Notes under the pieces: generated by a model
Seen by the model: the letters and a program-made list of their open reading frames with translations, nothing else
Database searches by the model: none
Told to the model about the DNA's origin: nothing
Shown: piece after piece, positions 21,102-35,100 of the stretch
Position numbering within the stretch: position 1 is the stretch's first letter
Layout of the letters: the number at the start of each line of letters is the position of its first letter
Source: Pelargonium nanum
Lineage: Eukaryota; Streptophyta; Magnoliopsida; Geraniales; Geraniaceae
DNA length: 46,077 bases
Assembly: GCA_036897485.1 (NCBI GenBank)
Contig: JAYMTF010000201.1
Location: forward strand, 1 to 46,077
Direction of reading: 5' to 3'
Position numbers and translations under genes: made by a program

Positions 21102-24100
21102 CTATATATTATTTCCAGGAGGACATAGCTGCCATGTTGTTCTGTTACTGAAGGCTGCAAAGCCCTGGTTGTGGTTGTGGTGGTTGATGGGACTTCGAGG
21201 GTCACCCGATAGTTCATTTACAGTAACCTGTGAAGGCGGGCTCCCACCTGCTCCTCCTACAGGCTTCAGTGGTGGTACTGAGAAACAATCCGACTGGATC
21301 TCTGATTTCGACTCTTCCGCAATGAAACTACCAATCACCACCTGAAACAGAACATTTAGCAAGTGCAACATCTTGTTACCTGGAAGAATTACAATGCTTA
21401 GGGAATGGCACAACATCTATACATGTGCTAAGGGAACTTAAATGATATCCAAAACAAAATATTGAGAGTTTCCATATATATTGGAGAACTATTTACACAT
21501 TATACACAATTTCCACGTGTAAATGCGAGGTTGGTCATGTTCTGGTCTGTAAGAATATATGTTGTTGAAAGGGGACACAATAATGACCAATACATCAACA
21601 GATATTTATTGTGGGTAGATTTTCTTAGAGAGGAATAAAATATAACAGATAACCTGAACTGGAGATGCCGCGATAAGAAACCCTGCAACGCAACCGCCCA
21701 AAACACGGCCGTCGGGTCCAGCTATCGATACACTAAGACCACCTGTTCTGCCTCGTTGACCACCATTCTCTGACAGAGTAAATGAACCAGAAAGAGAGAG
21801 AATTTCGAACCGCCCCTGTTTGAGCATGGCATCTGAGACTTGTATGTGTAATACATGTAAACCAACCAAAAAGATAAAAACCACAAACCATCCCTTTATG
21901 CAGAGCATGTGACAAACATTTACATTTGTTAATTGCCTTACAGATTTCTCTGAAGCAAAAGGACCCCTAGCATCATTTGTATTTTATGCAGAAGATGAAA
22001 GCCCATAGTTAAATGAGAATACTATCTCTATAGTTTTTTATACTTTATCGGTTCCCTTGGCATTGGGCCCACAATGACGGGAGCCTCGTGCACTAGACTG
22101 TCCTCTTTTTCTTGGTTGCTACATAGGTTCCTTTGGTAGTTGGTGGAAACACTCAGGTCGTGTCTCTGAGTTTTCAATGAAAGTAGTGTCTTTATATTCT
22201 TTAGACAGAATACCGTTTAGATGTGAAATGTAAAACAGTGAAATGGAGTCATTTACTCATTTAGGTCTATTACCAAATATAATAATGGTGAGCTCACTTA
22301 GTTGAGAAAGTAGATCCACGGAAACTTTAAGCAAATGTTGATCTCATATGATACGGCAGTTTCTTACGAGAAATGCAACATATAAGCATCTTAACTTTTT
22401 AACAAACCTCATATGTAACAGATCCCCCAGAAGTTGCTGACTGACGAAGTGTAACATTGGATATGGCCCCATTTGCTGACAAAATACAAACAGCTCGGGC
22501 GCCATTTTGGGTAAATGACAGAATTTGGGATGTAATGTCCTGATAAGAAAAAAAAAATCATATATCGTAAAGCTCAACAGAATAAGAGATAAAAATAAAC
22601 ACCATCTCAAGCAATATCAAATTTTCCAAGAAGATGAAAGAAAGGTATCTGTATTACAGAAACAGAAATGGAAGAATCAATTAAAATAACAAAAAGAAAC
22701 CAAGGGGTGTTGTGAAATGGGACAGTCAAAGCTAAATGTGATACTTTAACTTAGGAAGTACGACCACCTCAAAAATACAGTGCCCCCGAAGAACACCAAA
22801 TTAGACAGTGGATACTCGTGTCTTTTTTTATATAATATTTTAAAAATATAAAACATAAAAACAATGAATGATAAAATTCAAGTAACATCCTCTGAGGTAC
22901 TTGAATGATGTTGTGTTTATATATATGTAAATATATAATCAAATCTACTCATTGTTTGACGTGCTTATAGTGAAATCTAATTAGAAACTTTGATTGTGAC
23001 CTAGGAAATTAAAACTGTTATGTATGAAACTTCCAAGTATAGAGAAATTGAGCTTGCTTTCTATCACAGGACTTAATTTTCGTCCCTACTGTTGGTATTC
23101 TAGTAAAATTGAGTAAAAACTCTTTCATGAGTTGACCCCCTTTGGTCTTGCATTTTCTCTCAACTTTATTGTTATTTATAAAACTTAGTGTGTTTCGTGG
23201 TCTAAATATTACAGAGGCGCTCCTACAGAAAAAGTAATCTATTGTTGCTGAACTTAGAAGAATGTTTAAATAGGGATAAGACTTTTAAGTTATTTTAAGA
23301 TCGCTATGTTATACAGTTTATAATTATTACATATATAATTCTAATTGAAAAATTGACATGTCCTATGTTTTTTGGTGTCGTGTCCAGCGTCAGAATATGA
23401 ATCTGTGCTTCCTAGACTTATAACCAAATTATTCATTTTGCATCAAAAGAAAGAGAAACAATGATACATAACCAAAGAAGAGTTGATTATTAAATCAGAT
23501 TACATGATAAAGTTTGAGGAAAATAATCTTACTGTTACCACTAAAATAAATTTGCTATTGAAACAAGTGTTAAAACCAGAGAAAACCATCTGCTATGATC
23601 AACCACTTGGTTCAGCAAAAATTTCAACAGTTAGCAAGAACCAACACCCTAATTTCAATCTCAAAATGAGAAGTGCAAGTTTAGACAATTTGTCAATTCG
23701 AACCCACCCATGTACTGCAAGGAAATAGTTTCAGTCTTATGTCCAAACGAGAATGGTCACAGATTTTGAAACCCAAAGAGTGCTATATATATATTATTAG
23801 AGAATTTATTAACTTCTTTTTTTATATCTCAAGAATTACTACATGTATGACTTACATAAATCATGAATTTATTAACTTCTTTTTTTATATCTCAAGAATT
23901 ATGCATAAATCATGAATTTATTTTCTTACACTTGAATGGTTCAACAAGCTGTAGTCTCAAATGATAGATTATGTATGAAATTACTAATCATAAGCTTATT
24001 TTCTTCCTAGTGGATAATTGATCAATGTAAAATATCGTGACGTATCCTGAAACTCTGAGCATGGCATATAGAATAAGCATTTCTCTGTCAAAATGGGAAA

Positions 24101-25784
24101 ATAAAAAAAATGAAACCTTACACAAATCTTTTACTTGGATGTTTAGACCATTACAACATGAACCAATGAAATGATGCGTCAATCCTTATCTAGATTTTAA
24201 AACCCAGGGCATACTAAGTACTATACTCCAATGATAAACTGATAGCACATAAATAATACAATTGGAACTTCTTCCCACATGAATTGTGGAAATTGCGTTA
24301 AATGGTTGAATTTTGAAACAAACATATAATCAATGGCACGTACATTACACCTAATTGCAAAGTAAACTGCTAATGCATTTGTGAGAAAAGAGACACATAG
24401 CCTGATACTAAAAAAATGTGGGCCCCTAATTATAGATGATTCTCCTATAAACTGCAGATATGGAGCTTTAAACCATACGCATTATTACTACGACAAAGCA
24501 AAAAATACAGGAAGAATATAGAAAGGAATTTAGAGTGCACCTCTCCTGCTTTCACTGTGATCACGTGTGGTGTAAACCCAACCCCTTCAGATCCTGCAAA
24601 GAAATATTCAATGACGATTTAGCTAGAGTTCATGTTTCCATATATAAAAGAAACATTAACTATTTCAGAACAATGCGCTAAAAAAACTATTTCAGGACAA
24701 ATTCTGTACGACTGTTTTGCGGGATTGTGGAGAAACGAAAAACCCACAATCCAATTGGAAAATATGGGAAAAAACAGCCAATCACAAAAACTATCATACC
24801 ACTGGTTCTATCTAGTATAAGAAACCCCAGCCTAGATAAATATTTGAACTTTTCAAGTTCCAAATTGAATTTGTATCACCAGAACAAAACGCATCATTCA
24901 CAACAAGAATAAAGACAGCTAACATGAAATGAAGCAAAATAAACTACCAATATATAAATATTGTATTGTATTCACAATATTTTATTGGATCCATTGAAGA
25001 GTAACACCCTAATTAACTGTAATAACTAACAAGGGCACATCTGACATTTCACTAAGTAGAAAATAGTGTGTAATTTAGTTAGATTCAACAGATCCAAAAA
25101 GGTTTTCTTTTCCTATTATAAAAGATCTAAAATATTGATTACTACTTTTTAAACACTTAATTATAGATAAATAAATAAAAAAATCATTTTTTTTTATAAT
25201 TAGATTCTTAAAGTTGAGGTAATAAACAAAACAAGATAAAATATAGCAAAATAAACAAAAAACTATAAAAAGAAATTACCAAGACCAGCTGATGTTTGCT
25301 GTTTCTTTCCAGAACCAGGTGGCCTACCCCTTCCCTTCTTCCCTGACGGCGGAGACGCCGCCGGAGCACCTGAAAACCCGCTTCCCGGCGACGACATCGG
25401 CGCGCCTGAACAACCGTCCACGGCGTACTTCCTAGGCCGCCCTCGCTTTCGCTTCATCGGCTCAGCCGAGTTGTTGTCCGTGCCATTAACATCTATGCTA
25501 GGCTGAACCTCCATGGAGGGCGGAGGCGCGGCCCGGGGCCGGGCGCCCCCGCCGCCGCCGCCGCTGCAAGGGACCATAGTAAGTTGATGATGGTAGCTGG
25601 GAGAGTTCGGCATAATTGGCTTGTACACTCCAGCTGCGTCCGTACCGAAAGCTAGGCACATGCTGGACATGGAGGCGGCGGCGCCGCCGGAGGAAGGGCT
25701 CGAGTTCGGGCTCGGATTGTGGAGAGCCATTCCGTACGATTCTCCTCCTCTACCAAACATCAATCTCGGCTCAGATCCAGACAT
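21102..25784 (-). CDS. AT-hook motif nuclear-localised (AHL) DNA-binding protein
   Basis: Five coding exons in phase: 25784-25280, 24593-24541, 22539-22408, 21815-21654 and 21341-21102, giving 363 codons. Two AT-hooks are visible: KRKRGRPRKY at residues 111-120 and GKKGRGRPPGSGKKQ near 148-162. A PPC/DUF296 domain follows from about 169 to 295, with FTPHVITVKAGE, GARAVCILSANGAISNVTLRQ, GRFEILSLSGSF and GPDGRVLGGCVAG. Two hooks plus a PPC domain fit the intron-containing clade of AHLs. These proteins bind the minor groove of AT-rich DNA and form trimers through the PPC domain in the nucleus. The N-terminus is rich in Ser, Gly and Pro, and exon 1 is markedly GC-rich compared with its surroundings. 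Start: the first ATG, giving MSGSEPRLMFG, typical of this clade. Confidence 0.94.
23802..23925. repeat. 63-bp tandem repeat in AHL intron 2
   Basis: GAATTTATTAACTTC followed by a T-rich run and ATATCTCAAGAATTA starts at 23802 and again at 23865. A third, partial start (CATGAATTTATT) is at about 23911. The repeat is wholly intronic and AT-rich. Confidence 0.8.
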
Positions 25785-26310
25785 TGTTTTTCTTCTAAAT
25801 TAATAATAAAATCCTAAAACCCTAAATCCTGAAGAAAAAATCAAACAGAGGAAGAAACTCAGCAAAATTTTCACTGAAAATAGAAAAATAAATAAATAAA
25901 TAAATAAACAAGAAGGATGAAGCAACACGAACCCTAAATTTAAACAAATATGGAAAAAAAAAAATCGAACTTTTTATCCAAAATCCAAGCCGAGATCCTG
26001 CAAAACCAATATAATTTTTTTAAAAATAAACAAACAAACAGATTCATAAAGGAACTTGTAAAATCATAAATTCAGTTAAGAATTTAGTTCCGGGAATTGC
26101 ACCTTCTACAGTGAATTATCTCAGGAAATTAAAAATAAAAATAAATAAATAAATAAAACTGAATATGCGAGAATTTCAGAAAATTAAGGGAAATGAAAAA
26201 TAAAAATACGCAGAAAATTTTGAGAATTTGTTTCAAAATTGCAGTGAAATTAAAATTTTCTTACCGATAAGAGATGTAGAGATTAGGGTTTTTGGTGTCC
26301 CAAAAAACCC
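25785..26310 (-). promoter_or_regulatory. AHL 5' UTR with a predicted leader intron
   Basis: Upstream of the AHL start codon, a good donor follows exon sequence ACATCTCTTATCG at 26265 (GTAAGAAAA). A matching acceptor TTGGTTTTGCAG ends at 25998. The implied leader intron is 26264-25998, about 267 bp. The leader exon ends about 40 bp below an AAACCCTAATCTC-type word common near plant transcription starts. Leader introns are frequent in this family. This is predicted from splice signals only. Confidence 0.55.
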
Positions 26311-29138
26311 CGGAAAATAAATAAAAAGGAAAATAATTTGTTTATAATTTGTCCTCATTTTAATATCTCTAAAAAGAGGCATAATTAAAATAGGAGTATA
26401 AAGGTAAAAGCACAACGAAATTGATCTGGTAATGCAATGTATGATTATGATCACACCTCAATTCACGTGACTCTTGACTCGTGACTTCGTTAACCCAAAT
26501 TTACTTTTATACCCCTAATTCAAATGGGTGAACATATAGACTCGGATGAGTCGATGGGTGGACTCACCCTTCTTGGATCGAGTCAACGGGTGGACTCACC
26601 TTGACTTGTGGGGTGATCGAACTTACGGTGACCCCGCTGCATTAGATCATTCTTCATTTTTGTTCCTCAAATCAACTAGCGCTATCTGGTAAGTACATCG
26701 CTTTTCATCAGTTTGCGTCGCATTTGAGTGCTCTCTCTTGATCCAACCGAGACGTTGGGTGGACTCACCTGGCTAGGACCGAGTTGTTGTGTGGATTTCG
26801 CTGAACATGTGGAGTATCACGCTCACCAGACTCACACTTGACTATGAATGTGCTCTCTCCAATCTCTTATTCCATGTGGTAGGTGCGTCATAACCTCAAT
26901 GCACCATGTAACTGTGGATTAGGGCCGCGTGAATCTAACTTGGCTCAACTTTGACCATATCGTGCGGTTTAATCACAATTGACATGATCTGACCTCTAAT
27001 TGAGCTAAATTAGTTCCAAATGAATTATATTAAACTAATTTGCCTTTAATTTACGAAACTCCACCTCTGACTATTTTATTTTTATTTATGACTCACATTT
27101 GTCTCGCAAAGTTCATATCGTAATTTGACCCCTCCTGACCCATTTTGAGCAATCTTGGGACCCTATTTCAGTCTTTTGGGAGGCTAGCCTTATCTTCCAA
27201 GCTCCATTACCTATATGCACTTACTTCTGGATCCCTTAAATTGTGTGTGATTCTCAACCCTTAGTCATAGCTTCACACAAATAAGTCACATACCCCTCAT
27301 TGAGTTTTCAACTCTTCATGAGATCACCTCATGATTCCCATTATGTGATTTTTGTATCTACACTTCGCTTCACTCCAGGCTTAGGCTTCACCCACCAAGC
27401 TTAATCTTGGATCTCAGGCCATCTTGGTTATCAAGTCATCGAATCATTCAAGTCTCCGGGCCAATTCTAGTTGAGGTTGTGTTCTATATATTGATATCCT
27501 CTCAAACTCACATTGTTAGTAAGTACATATGAAGGTCCTAAACATGGTACATCACAAGGGCAACCTATCAAACTTGGCCTTTTGGTTTCTTCCCTAATAA
27601 TTGTACGTTAAGGTTCCTCAAGTAGTGAAATCATCGCCACTTGATCTGGACCCAACGCAACATCACTATGTTCTATGTCACCATGACTAGGGTGTCAACG
27701 GGTTGTTTGACCGACTAGTGTGAACGATTTTTAAATTATTCAATAGATTAGATAGTGTATTTTCATATCGTTCAATTTGTTAGACTTGGGTTCAATAGAG
27801 TACATTATTCCTTTTAATCCTTTGCAAAGCTTTGGAAGTATGCAAACTAAATCAATACAGCTTACAAATGAATGAGAAGACAAAAACATAGAAGGTAAAA
27901 CAGATTACTTTTATCAGTGTCTTCAATTTTTGAATAGAACGAACTTTTTCAAATTCTTTTTCTCGGATGCAATTTGTATCCAATTTTGAACACAAATAGA
28001 CATTTTATTATTGTTGGTGTCAATGAGCTACTGTAACCATTTAGAATCCTTCCACTTGTGCTAAGCACATTCAATATGGAGATGACCATATAAATGACCT
28101 TTGTGAATTCATTTTCCACCAATACAAAATGTCAAATTCTAACTTAAATGAACTTTGTGTGCTACATCACTTGAGCAACATACTTAACAAAAGGTAATTT
28201 CCCTCAAGGATCAAACACAGAAGCTAACAAACTTTGCTTGCATTTTGGTGAACACAACAGATAACTTGATGTTTCATTTAACAGATTATATGTATCAAAA
28301 GTCTCATCCAAAATTACATTAAAAAAATAAAAATAAAAATCTGTAGTCTATAATGAACCAGAGGCCCTAGCAATTAAATCATAGAAATGAATAAGTCAAG
28401 GCTAATTTCACATAATGCCAATCCTCATCTGTTAACATGCCAAGTAAGTCATCACTACCTTTTTCTTAGTTCTAGTAGATAGATCAATTTTAACATATGC
28501 ATCTCCATCACCATATAGCTCAAAAACATTTTCAAGCACACAACATATTTTAACATGAAAATATGTAGAGTTCCATCCTGTTAGATTTTAAACCAAAACT
28601 ATATTCCAAGCAATACTTAAAAGTTTAACAGAAAATTCACTCCTCTGATGCCTAGTAACTTCATCCATATAGTTCCTTGATACAAAATTGCACTTGCCAA
28701 CTTTTTTCCCTAAAGCTTGTCAGAGTAGCAAAAAAAGTGGGAAAAAATCTAGTTAAAAAAAAGTGGATTTTCTTTGAAGATGAAGCTATCATCACATTCC
28801 TAAAAAAATTTACATGAAATCTATACCAAAATCATCTAAAACGATGATTGGAACACGTAGTTACAATAGAATTGAGTTTTTGTTCTTCCATCCTACAATT
28901 TCCTTCCACTGATTGTTCTATCCTTCCTACCAAATGGTCAATCGTAAGCCACAAAGCTATACAGCAAAAACTGAACAGGAAACTTAGCTTATCGTACATC
29001 TGCAGCTCCTCCGCTTGCTGAGGTGTTTAGTCACTGAGACAACAAAAAAAGGGGATATTGGGCAACCTGTTTACCATCTACTACTACCTTGTCAAAGAAC
29101 GCAAAAATGTATCTTCACTGTACAGCCTGCCTGGAATG
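26311..29138. other. Unassigned intergenic region
   Basis: Between AHL and the MORC 3' end. The first part (26520-26780) repeats the word GGGTGGACTCACC three times, with diverged surroundings, and the region to about 27720 is less AT-rich than usual here, suggesting an old transposon. At 27920-28330 short plus-strand pieces such as FFSDAICIQF faintly recall FAR1/MULE transposase, but stops interrupt them and I do not claim a gene. The AHL promoter should be at 26311 upward and the MORC 3' UTR just below 29139. Confidence 0.4.
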
Positions 29139-32100
29139 TCATCTCTCCTGTACTCCCTGCTTAGCTTGCTCTGCATTCCTATACACAAACAAGAAAGTTC
29201 TCAGTCCAAACCATTGTAAGAAAAAAAGATGCAAAATATTGCTTTGACTAGAGTCGGATATTGCAATGGAATACGAACCATCCTACTCTTGGCAGCTAGA
29301 GTAAGAATTCTCTAATAGAAAACAAGAAAAGAGGAGTAGCCTTGAGAAACCTACAGACTACGAATGGGTTCCAAGTATTAAAACTTCAGATCAGTTGGAC
29401 CTTAAGACTTCACATATACTGCATCGGCACACATGCTATTAGGATATAAATGAAACCGCCATGAGATGTGAATTTCATATGAACATGCAAAACACAAAGC
29501 GGAAAGAGAGTTGTATTTGAGAGGGCTAATTTTGACCAGGTGACTGTAGTAAGCCATCTCTGTACACAACATTGTTGAAGATTAATAATTCAGCAACTAA
29601 AAATTACTTTACACTCACTTCCTAGTGTGTTTCAACTACTAAGCAGCGATGCAATCAATAAAGAATAGGTTAAGGTATATATCTACTAAACGATCAATCA
29701 CAAATTTAAAGCACCTGACAAAACAATGTGAATCTGTACAATAATATGAACATACACATATACTAAGAAGCCCTCTTACACGCTCCTCGAAGCAACTTTC
29801 TTCTCTTGGGCAATTGTTTGACATCTTTCACTTCTTGATCTAAATTGTCGTTACTTCTGCCTACAAATAAAATAAAATGCAAGAGATGATAAAAGGTTGA
29901 AAGATATATAGTTGATGGACATAAAAGCTATTGTATATATTACATATATGTGTGTGTCAATCGAGAGAGAGTTTTAAACAAAACCCATATTTCATGTTGA
30001 TGCTACCCAAGAAATCATAAATTATAACGACAAATGACAAGGTGACACGTGGCACTTGAGCGCCACATTGACAACCCATTCCAAGAGACCGAACGCCACT
30101 TTCAATATCCCACGTTGACAAGGTGATGCTACCCATGTTGGAATATTAGAATGTATTTCCCAGAAGGTCACTTGTAAGAAAATTCTCTAACATGTGGACA
30201 TGACGACAAATACATTCTAATATTCCAACATGGCCAAGTCAAATGAGGCGCATTGCATGCATTTTTAATAACTAAGTTCCAATCTAGCAGTAGAAATTTG
30301 GCTATGGATTAGCTTTTGAAAAAAGAGCTTGAGTTGAATTAAACTTCGTAGTTCACCTTCATTTACTCAAATTCATCCTAGGATGTATAATATTACTCAT
30401 GTAACAAAATAAGTAACACCAAGTTCCTGCTTACTAAGAATGAAAGAGTACTATGATGTCTTTCACCTTTTGCAGAGCTGACGTCCAATATTCCTTCGCA
30501 GTTAAGAGGCTTTGAATCAAAATTATTTCCAGACCGCTTTGTCGACACTGTGACAATATCAGAATCCGCCTTTTGTTCAGGAGTTTGGCATGATCCAGAG
30601 AAGGGCTTCATATAACAAAACCTATTATTAATGAAAATTCCAGTCAATACAATCAAATTATTGGATGCAAAAGATATGTCACACACTACTCCCTATAATC
30701 TTCGTAGTTACTGAATGCCTTGCCATAAAATATACATGCCGTAAATTTTCTATGAAATTATGATCCTCATCAAAATGCACGACTTGCAGCAAATGTGTGC
30801 AGCTCTCGATATTTTTCATGACATCTGAGGACTAACATTGAATATAAAAAGAAAAGGGAAATAAAACAAGAAGTATTTCCCATACTAACATTTACCATAT
30901 TTTCAAGTATCCAATTACCCGACCAAATTAAGAATTGTAACTGCATCTATGTGTGCATAGAAAGACCATCAGACCTAAGATCACAAGCTTTGATCATGAA
31001 TAATGTTTATTGATTGATATGAGGGAAAAATACAATCCCCAGTAATTGGATGTCTCACATGACCTTATTGTCTGTTTCTAAAAGGAATGTCAAGTTCTTA
31101 AAATGGACAGTGTTTGAATATTTATATTCCCACATTACCCATTACTCTTTCTTTAATCGACCGCATTACTCGTTACCAAGAGGTTCTTACGTTGTGTTTT
31201 TATCAAGGGACATCTATAGCAAAATCATGTCTTTAGTTGGGTTAATGTGTGTTCTGACAAACATGACATCCAGTTTTGGCCTCTCAGTCAAATATGTTAT
31301 GAAAATGGCACACCATGATATATATTTTGATTAGCATGCTTAATACCAAAAGCACATATCATACACACATATCTTGAATGCAATTAGTACCATTCTGTGG
31401 GTAAGCTACTGCCGTCAAAATCATGGTCCAGTATCCGCCACTTCCTACATTTGTCACACTGCACCCATTCATGGTCAGGCTTGTATAGGGCATTAACCTT
31501 TGTATCCTGTGGAGTAGGAAAAGATAAAGTAAATCAAATCATTATGATGCCATGTAAAAACATATGGGTTGGAATGCATTAAAAGGAACAACTATTTGGA
31601 GGAGCTAGCCCAAATAAACGAATGAGAAACAGAATCATATACCACATGTCAAGTTCATGCCTTCATGGTAACCTTATTTAGGAACAACTACAACCACTTG
31701 TCAGGAACACGAGTCACCACAGGAAAATAGTTATACAATTTCACCTCAATCAATGTATGATTTAATTTTTGTACTTGAAAATATACAATTATCAAACCAT
31801 ACTTTGAAATGTACAAGTGGAAAATCTGAAATTTCGTTCTTATCCTGAAGTAACATCTATAGCAATTCTTCGATAGCTATATCCAAAATAGGCCTGGTAG
31901 AGAATGGTCAGCCAGGTCAAATCCCATTTGAAATACCTCACCTTGCTTGAAAAATGCGAGGAACCTCCCTAGCTGCTCACACTCTATTAACATAACCATA
32001 GTTTTATTAAATTATTTGAGTAGCGCGCTTTCATAATTTCAAGAAAACTTCTAATACTTTGACTTCAGTGCTGAGGGTAAAAGATTCTTGGTACATAAGA

Positions 32101-35100
32101 TATTACCCTCTTCTCAAACAAGGATTTGAAACTTGAAAAAGTTCGTGGTAAAAAAGAGGCAGCCCACTGCATGAGGCTACCACCACTGTTTCATCTGAGG
32201 AGGGTCGTTTACACAGCATTACCTGCTATGCGGAGAGGACTTGAACATGTGACCTGGTCACAAGACAACAATCTTACAGTTGCACTAAGGCTCACCCTCC
32301 ATGGTAATTTACTATAAAAAGTCATAGTAACTGACGAGAAACAAATTTTCAAACAAGCTGGAGAAAAGATTTTTTTAAAATGTTTAATATAGTACCACAT
32401 ACCGCCACCATTACAACAATAACTTGAAATAGAGAGGAGCTGAGCACCATCATCATCAATGATGCATTGATAAAAGAAATTAAATAATTTGACTATCATC
32501 TCAACTAGAACTATTAGCAAAGGCCCCCGTAGGATGGGTCACTTTAGGACCATGTATTTGCCTCACCATGAATGCCAGACAAATAGAGGCCAATTAACCG
32601 AGCCCAAGCGGCCAAGCCTCAAACAAACTGTAGCCCATTTCTACCTTGTTCGCATATGTTGGTGATCATAGTAATAGCTTTCAGTTTCTTTACCAGTTGG
32701 TCCAAATGGATCATGCATATACATGATTAAAGATTTTAAGAGAAACTTTATTTGCATAAATTGCTGAAAGCGGAACGTCGACATCACTGTACAAATAATA
32801 GATGTTTCCAACCAACTATTGATGAATTGAATGAAGTAGTTATCAGACTTACCAGCTTTAGTACATCAACATTCTTGTCCAAATAACCATCAACCTTCGA
32901 ACACAACCACTCTTCCAACAAGGCATATGGTTCACAATCCTGAAACCCTTGCTTGTTATTGAGCACCCACACACAACCATTTTTATCATTCTGCATCATG
33001 ATGAGAAAATCGTTGCTTTCAGACACAAAAATAGAAAGAACCTTATGCAGAAAATAAATATCCCCATTATTTAAAAACTTTTATTGCTTCTTCATTTAGT
33101 CTGATATTTTCACTCATTTTGATAGGTACTACAAATCCACGATTCAGATAATACAAAGTTAAACAAGCAAAAATGTCCGCTGTGCACATCCAAACATATG
33201 CTCACTACTGCAAATGTTAATGATGCTAATACATATCAAAGTATTGGCTTTTTTCTCTTTCTTTTTTCTGCAAACATAACAGTAATAGGAGCTACAGGGT
33301 TGGGGTAGATGCCCTTAAATTCCTGAAAGAAAATATGTAGTATGATGACAAGAGATTATGACCACTGAATAAACAGACATCGCATTGGAAATTGGTTTTA
33401 GGCTTAGCCCCCTGTAGGCATCGAACAGAAGCCTATCTGTAAATCAACATTAGAAAGGAATGAAACTTGTAGTTCAGAGAAGACTGCCTACCATTAAATC
33501 AGTGACATCTATAAAGCCAATCACACCACGACTTATATCTGCATTATGAATCATGCCACCAACTCTTTTATAGGCCTACGAACAAGAGAATAAATAAATA
33601 TTAAAGAAGAAAAAAGGAGATGAAATCTGACGACCATGGAAAAAGAAGAGCAGAGAGGACTATAACTATTATTAAAGAATTTGTCAAGATCTAGTCATAC
33701 TTATTCGTTAACAAAGTAACTAGAACGAAATGACTCTAGCAATAGACATTCTATGCCATATCATAATGATCTCCACAACCCAAAATTCATTAGGCCATGT
33801 GGCATTAGTTTAATATTTTTGAAATTGTGTCGAACTAAAACCAACTAAAAAAATATTGAGAATGAGATACCTCTAGCAATATACATTCTATCCCATATCA
33901 TAATGTTCTATACAACCCAAAATTCATTAAGGCCATGTGGCATTAGTTTAGTTTAGTAATTTTTAAAAACCATCAAACTAAAACTAAAACCAACAAAAAG
34001 AATTCCCAATAACTTACCTGATGATAATAACTGTTGAAGGTACAATCAAAAGATGAAACACAACTCACCTCAATTAAGCGGCCATGCCAGTACAAAAATA
34101 TTCCACTATTTGCCTGCTCCCATTCTAATTGACTTCGACCAAGAGTTAACTCAACACCTTTACCCATAATAACATCAGTCTCCACAACAGTATTGTTCAG
34201 AGATTTTGCCAATGGTCGACTTTTGATCTAGTGAAAAGTTCATGAAATGATGAAACAAGATCTAGCAAACACAAATGGCATAACACTAAAGCGCAAAAGG
34301 AGAGAAAAAAAACTGTAAGTACCAGTGAACCTTGAACGTATATCTTCATTCGTGGAACTAAGAAGATAACTTCCAAATAAGATCTAAGTGAATAATCCAG
34401 CGGCACCTGAAAAGCAATGGGGTCACATACATGATGTACAAAACAGCAATTGAAAACTTAAATAAGTTATAAGTGGCAGAAAGGAGATGCCTAACCAATT
34501 TACTCATCTGACCAGGGCGAGATCTAATCCGTCTAGAACGGATGAATATATCTCCTTGGTGGAAACTACTCCCACCCCTCAAGCCAGCAGACCACTCAAG
34601 ACTGTAATCTGATCCCCATTCATCCAAATTCCATATGTATATCTGTGTTCCACAATTCCCATGAAACATGCCAGCTTTCTCGCCAATAAGATACTTATTA
34701 AAAGGTGAAAATTCCTTGATAGATTTCCAATTGTATTTTGCTGATGCTTCGGATTGAACACTTGTATCTATTTCCATATATGGGCCTTTCCTGCAGTAGC
34801 TCACAATCGGGATCTCAAGGTTCTGCATCAGTGAGATGAAAAACAAATAAGAAAAAAAAAAACAGCCAAAATTTTCAAACGTAAAGGGAATCCCAACAGA
34901 AGAAGTAAACAAAGCCAAAATCACAATATTCCAGTAGCATACATCTTTTCCTTCATTTAGAGATTGTGAAAGAAAAGCTATCGATCTGGAATTAGCAGTC
35001 TGAGTAAGAACTAGAGCATCCCTGCCAAGCCTCATGGCTCCGGTCTGAAAAGGACAATTTACAAAATGTAAACATTAGGCATCATTCCCCAGGTTACCTA

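Noticed and set aside
27920..28330. Possible FAR1/MULE transposase gene
   Set aside because: Only short, stop-interrupted fragments show weak similarity; not enough to call a gene or pseudogene.
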